Origin: Methanoregula sp. UBA471
GTDB lineage: Archaea > Halobacteriota > Methanomicrobia > Methanomicrobiales > Methanospirillaceae
DNA: 51,672 nucleotides
NCBI GenBank assembly: GCA_002495065.1
Contig: DADT01000064.1
Location: 1-51,672, forward strand
Direction: 5' to 3'
Shown: positions 50,656 through 51,672 of the stretch, one piece after another
Position numbering within the stretch: position 1 is the stretch's first letter
How the letters are laid out: each line of letters opens with the position of its first letter
Notes under the pieces: model-generated
Database searches by the model: none
What the model was told of the DNA's origin: nothing
Seen by the model: only the letters and a program-made list of their open reading frames with translations
Program-made: the position numbers and the translations under genes

Positions 50656-51378
50656 ATGAAGATTTTCAGGTTTATAGCTCTAATCATTATTATCTGGTGT
50701 ATTCTGGCGACAGGATGCGTCGGCCAGATAAAACATGAAACCAATGAAACACCGAATAAAACAGCCACTCCTACGAATACGTTCGCTCCTATCTCAAATG
50801 CCTCAAATGCGTCCAATGTATCCAATATTACCGTTACACCGGGACTGAAAGGACCATTGAGGGTTACCATCGGGAGCTGGGATGCTGACCTCCCTGTAAC
50901 AATAGATAATACCAGTGTCGGCATGGTGACGCACAATAAACCCCTGGATCTGATGCTTGAAGAGGGGAACCATACCGTCAGGGTTTGCGCAGGAACCATA
51001 TGCCTGGAAGAGGATGTATCGATCCAATTCGCACGACAACGTCTTGTTGACTTTGAGGCCCGGTTGTTAAACGAGGTGGTATTTCCACAGCCGACAGCAA
51101 GAATCGTCAGTTATTATCCATCCGGAGATGAATTCACGGTAACCGTGGAGTTCATCAACCCCTCGGCAAAGGACCTCACAATGTCCGCACAGGTCCAGTT
51201 GTCGTATACCTATATTGAATCAAGATCCAATAACAGGGTGGGTAGCGGCGCCCAGCGTATCGTAACTGCCAGTGTGAAAAGCGGTACCCGTGTAATGCAA
51301 ACCGTGGATCTTAATTTAGCCAGCGGATACAGTTACGTCTACTCTATACCGACTATGTCAGGTATTACTTCCCGATGA
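50656..51378 (+). CDS. Lipoprotein with PEGA-like domain
   Basis: 240 residues. A hydrophobic signal ends in a lipobox (LATGC, Cys21), so it is anchored to the membrane and faces outside. An Asn/Thr/Ser-rich linker (about 25-60) is likely heavily glycosylated, with many N-x-S/T sites. Then comes a beta-domain whose DLPVTIDNTSVGMVTHNKPLDLML and later GNHTVRVCAGTICLEE pattern resembles PEGA domains, followed by a second beta-rich C-terminal domain. A perfect AGGTGA ribosome site precedes the ATG by 7 bases. Ligand unknown. Confidence 0.72.
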   Translation: MKIFRFIALIIIIWCILATGCVGQIKHETNETPNKTATPTNTFAPISNASNASNVSNITVTPGLKGPLRVTIGSWDADLPVTIDNTSVGMVTHNKPLDLMLEEGNHTVRVCAGTICLEEDVSIQFARQRLVDFEARLLNEVVFPQPTARIVSYYPSGDEFTVTVEFINPSAKDLTMSAQVQLSYTYIESRSNNRVGSGAQRIVTASVKSGTRVMQTVDLNLASGYSYVYSIPTMSGITSR

Positions 51379-51628
51379 TTAGCCGGGATAGATCCCGGGT
51401 CTTTTTTTGTTTGTCTGATTATTATCTGATGGTGAATCAGAACAGTCCTACCCGGATCCCTGCTGATTATATTCAAGAGGGATGAGAAAGGGATTGTTAA
51501 TGCTTTACTACACCCGGTTAATCCGCCAGAATCATCCGGCAGAACGGGTGCGTGACCTTTTTTTCCGTCGGAGTGAAACCAAACGGTGCACCCATGACCA
51601 AACGCATGCCTCGTTTCCATTGATACCC
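51379..51628. other. Right-end gap
   Basis: 250 bases after the lipoprotein gene; a minus frame 51339-51635 overlaps it and looks spurious. No gene supported. Confidence 0.4.
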
Positions 51629-51672
51629 GGGTCATTGAAGGGGCAACGCCGCCGCCCCGATGGGACGCCCCC
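51629..51672 (+). repeat. Dispersed repeat family F2, copy g (cut by window end)
   Basis: AACGCCGCCGCCCCGATGGGACGCCCCC matches the first GC stem of F2 in plus orientation; the rest lies outside the window. Confidence 0.5.

Noticed and set aside
51339..51635. Minus-strand frame of 98 codons at the right edge
   Set aside because: Overlaps the lipoprotein gene end and has no ribosome site or recognisable content.

Overview
The window looks like the chromosome of a methanogenic archaeon, most probably of the Methanomicrobiales. It carries a methanogenesis-marker-14 protein and an archaeal lipid pair (CDP-archaeol synthase beside a probable tetraether lipid synthase). Start sites have archaeal features: TATA boxes about 25 bases before apparently leaderless starts, and GGTGA/GGAGG ribosome sites elsewhere. 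The genus cannot be fixed from the sequence alone.

Layout. Positions 1-4684 are housekeeping: a probable tetraether synthase (running off the left edge), divergent from a tight carS-pyrE-purD-argF run. Positions 4685-10945 are loosely packed: a DMT-type transporter, small proteins, a lipoprotein, a PEBP-like protein, a secreted protein and many dispersed repeats. Positions 10946-12718 hold mmp14 and a small partner. A 64-bp tandem repeat then precedes an unusual gene fusing a response-regulator receiver to a family 2 glycosyltransferase (13383-14723).

From about 15.7 to 42.2 kb lies a large surface-glycan locus. It contains UDP-GlcNAc 2-epimerase (wecB), a nucleotide-sugar dehydrogenase of the UDP-HexNAc type, several sugar epimerases, a GT2 enzyme, four GT4 glycosyltransferases, a kinase-fold protein, two membrane acyltransferases, a polytopic membrane protein, a polysaccharide deacetylase, a FemAB/GNAT-like transferase and a Wzx-type flippase. 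Together they could make nucleotide sugars (plausibly UDP-ManNAc and its uronate), assemble a glycan on a lipid carrier, modify it and move it across the membrane. An exported DUF4091/GH123-like protein, a second FemAB-like gene and a pair of Cys-rich paralogs follow.

The right end (47.2-51.7 kb) has few genes: small membrane proteins, a lipoprotein and long non-coding spans. One span holds a cloverleaf resembling tRNA-Cys(GCA) with a bulged acceptor stem and a broken D-loop/T-loop contact.

At least four families of short structured intergenic repeats are scattered over the window. Two of them show base-pair-preserving differences between copies. They, the receiver-glycosyltransferase fusion and the odd tRNA-Cys-like element are the most interesting content.
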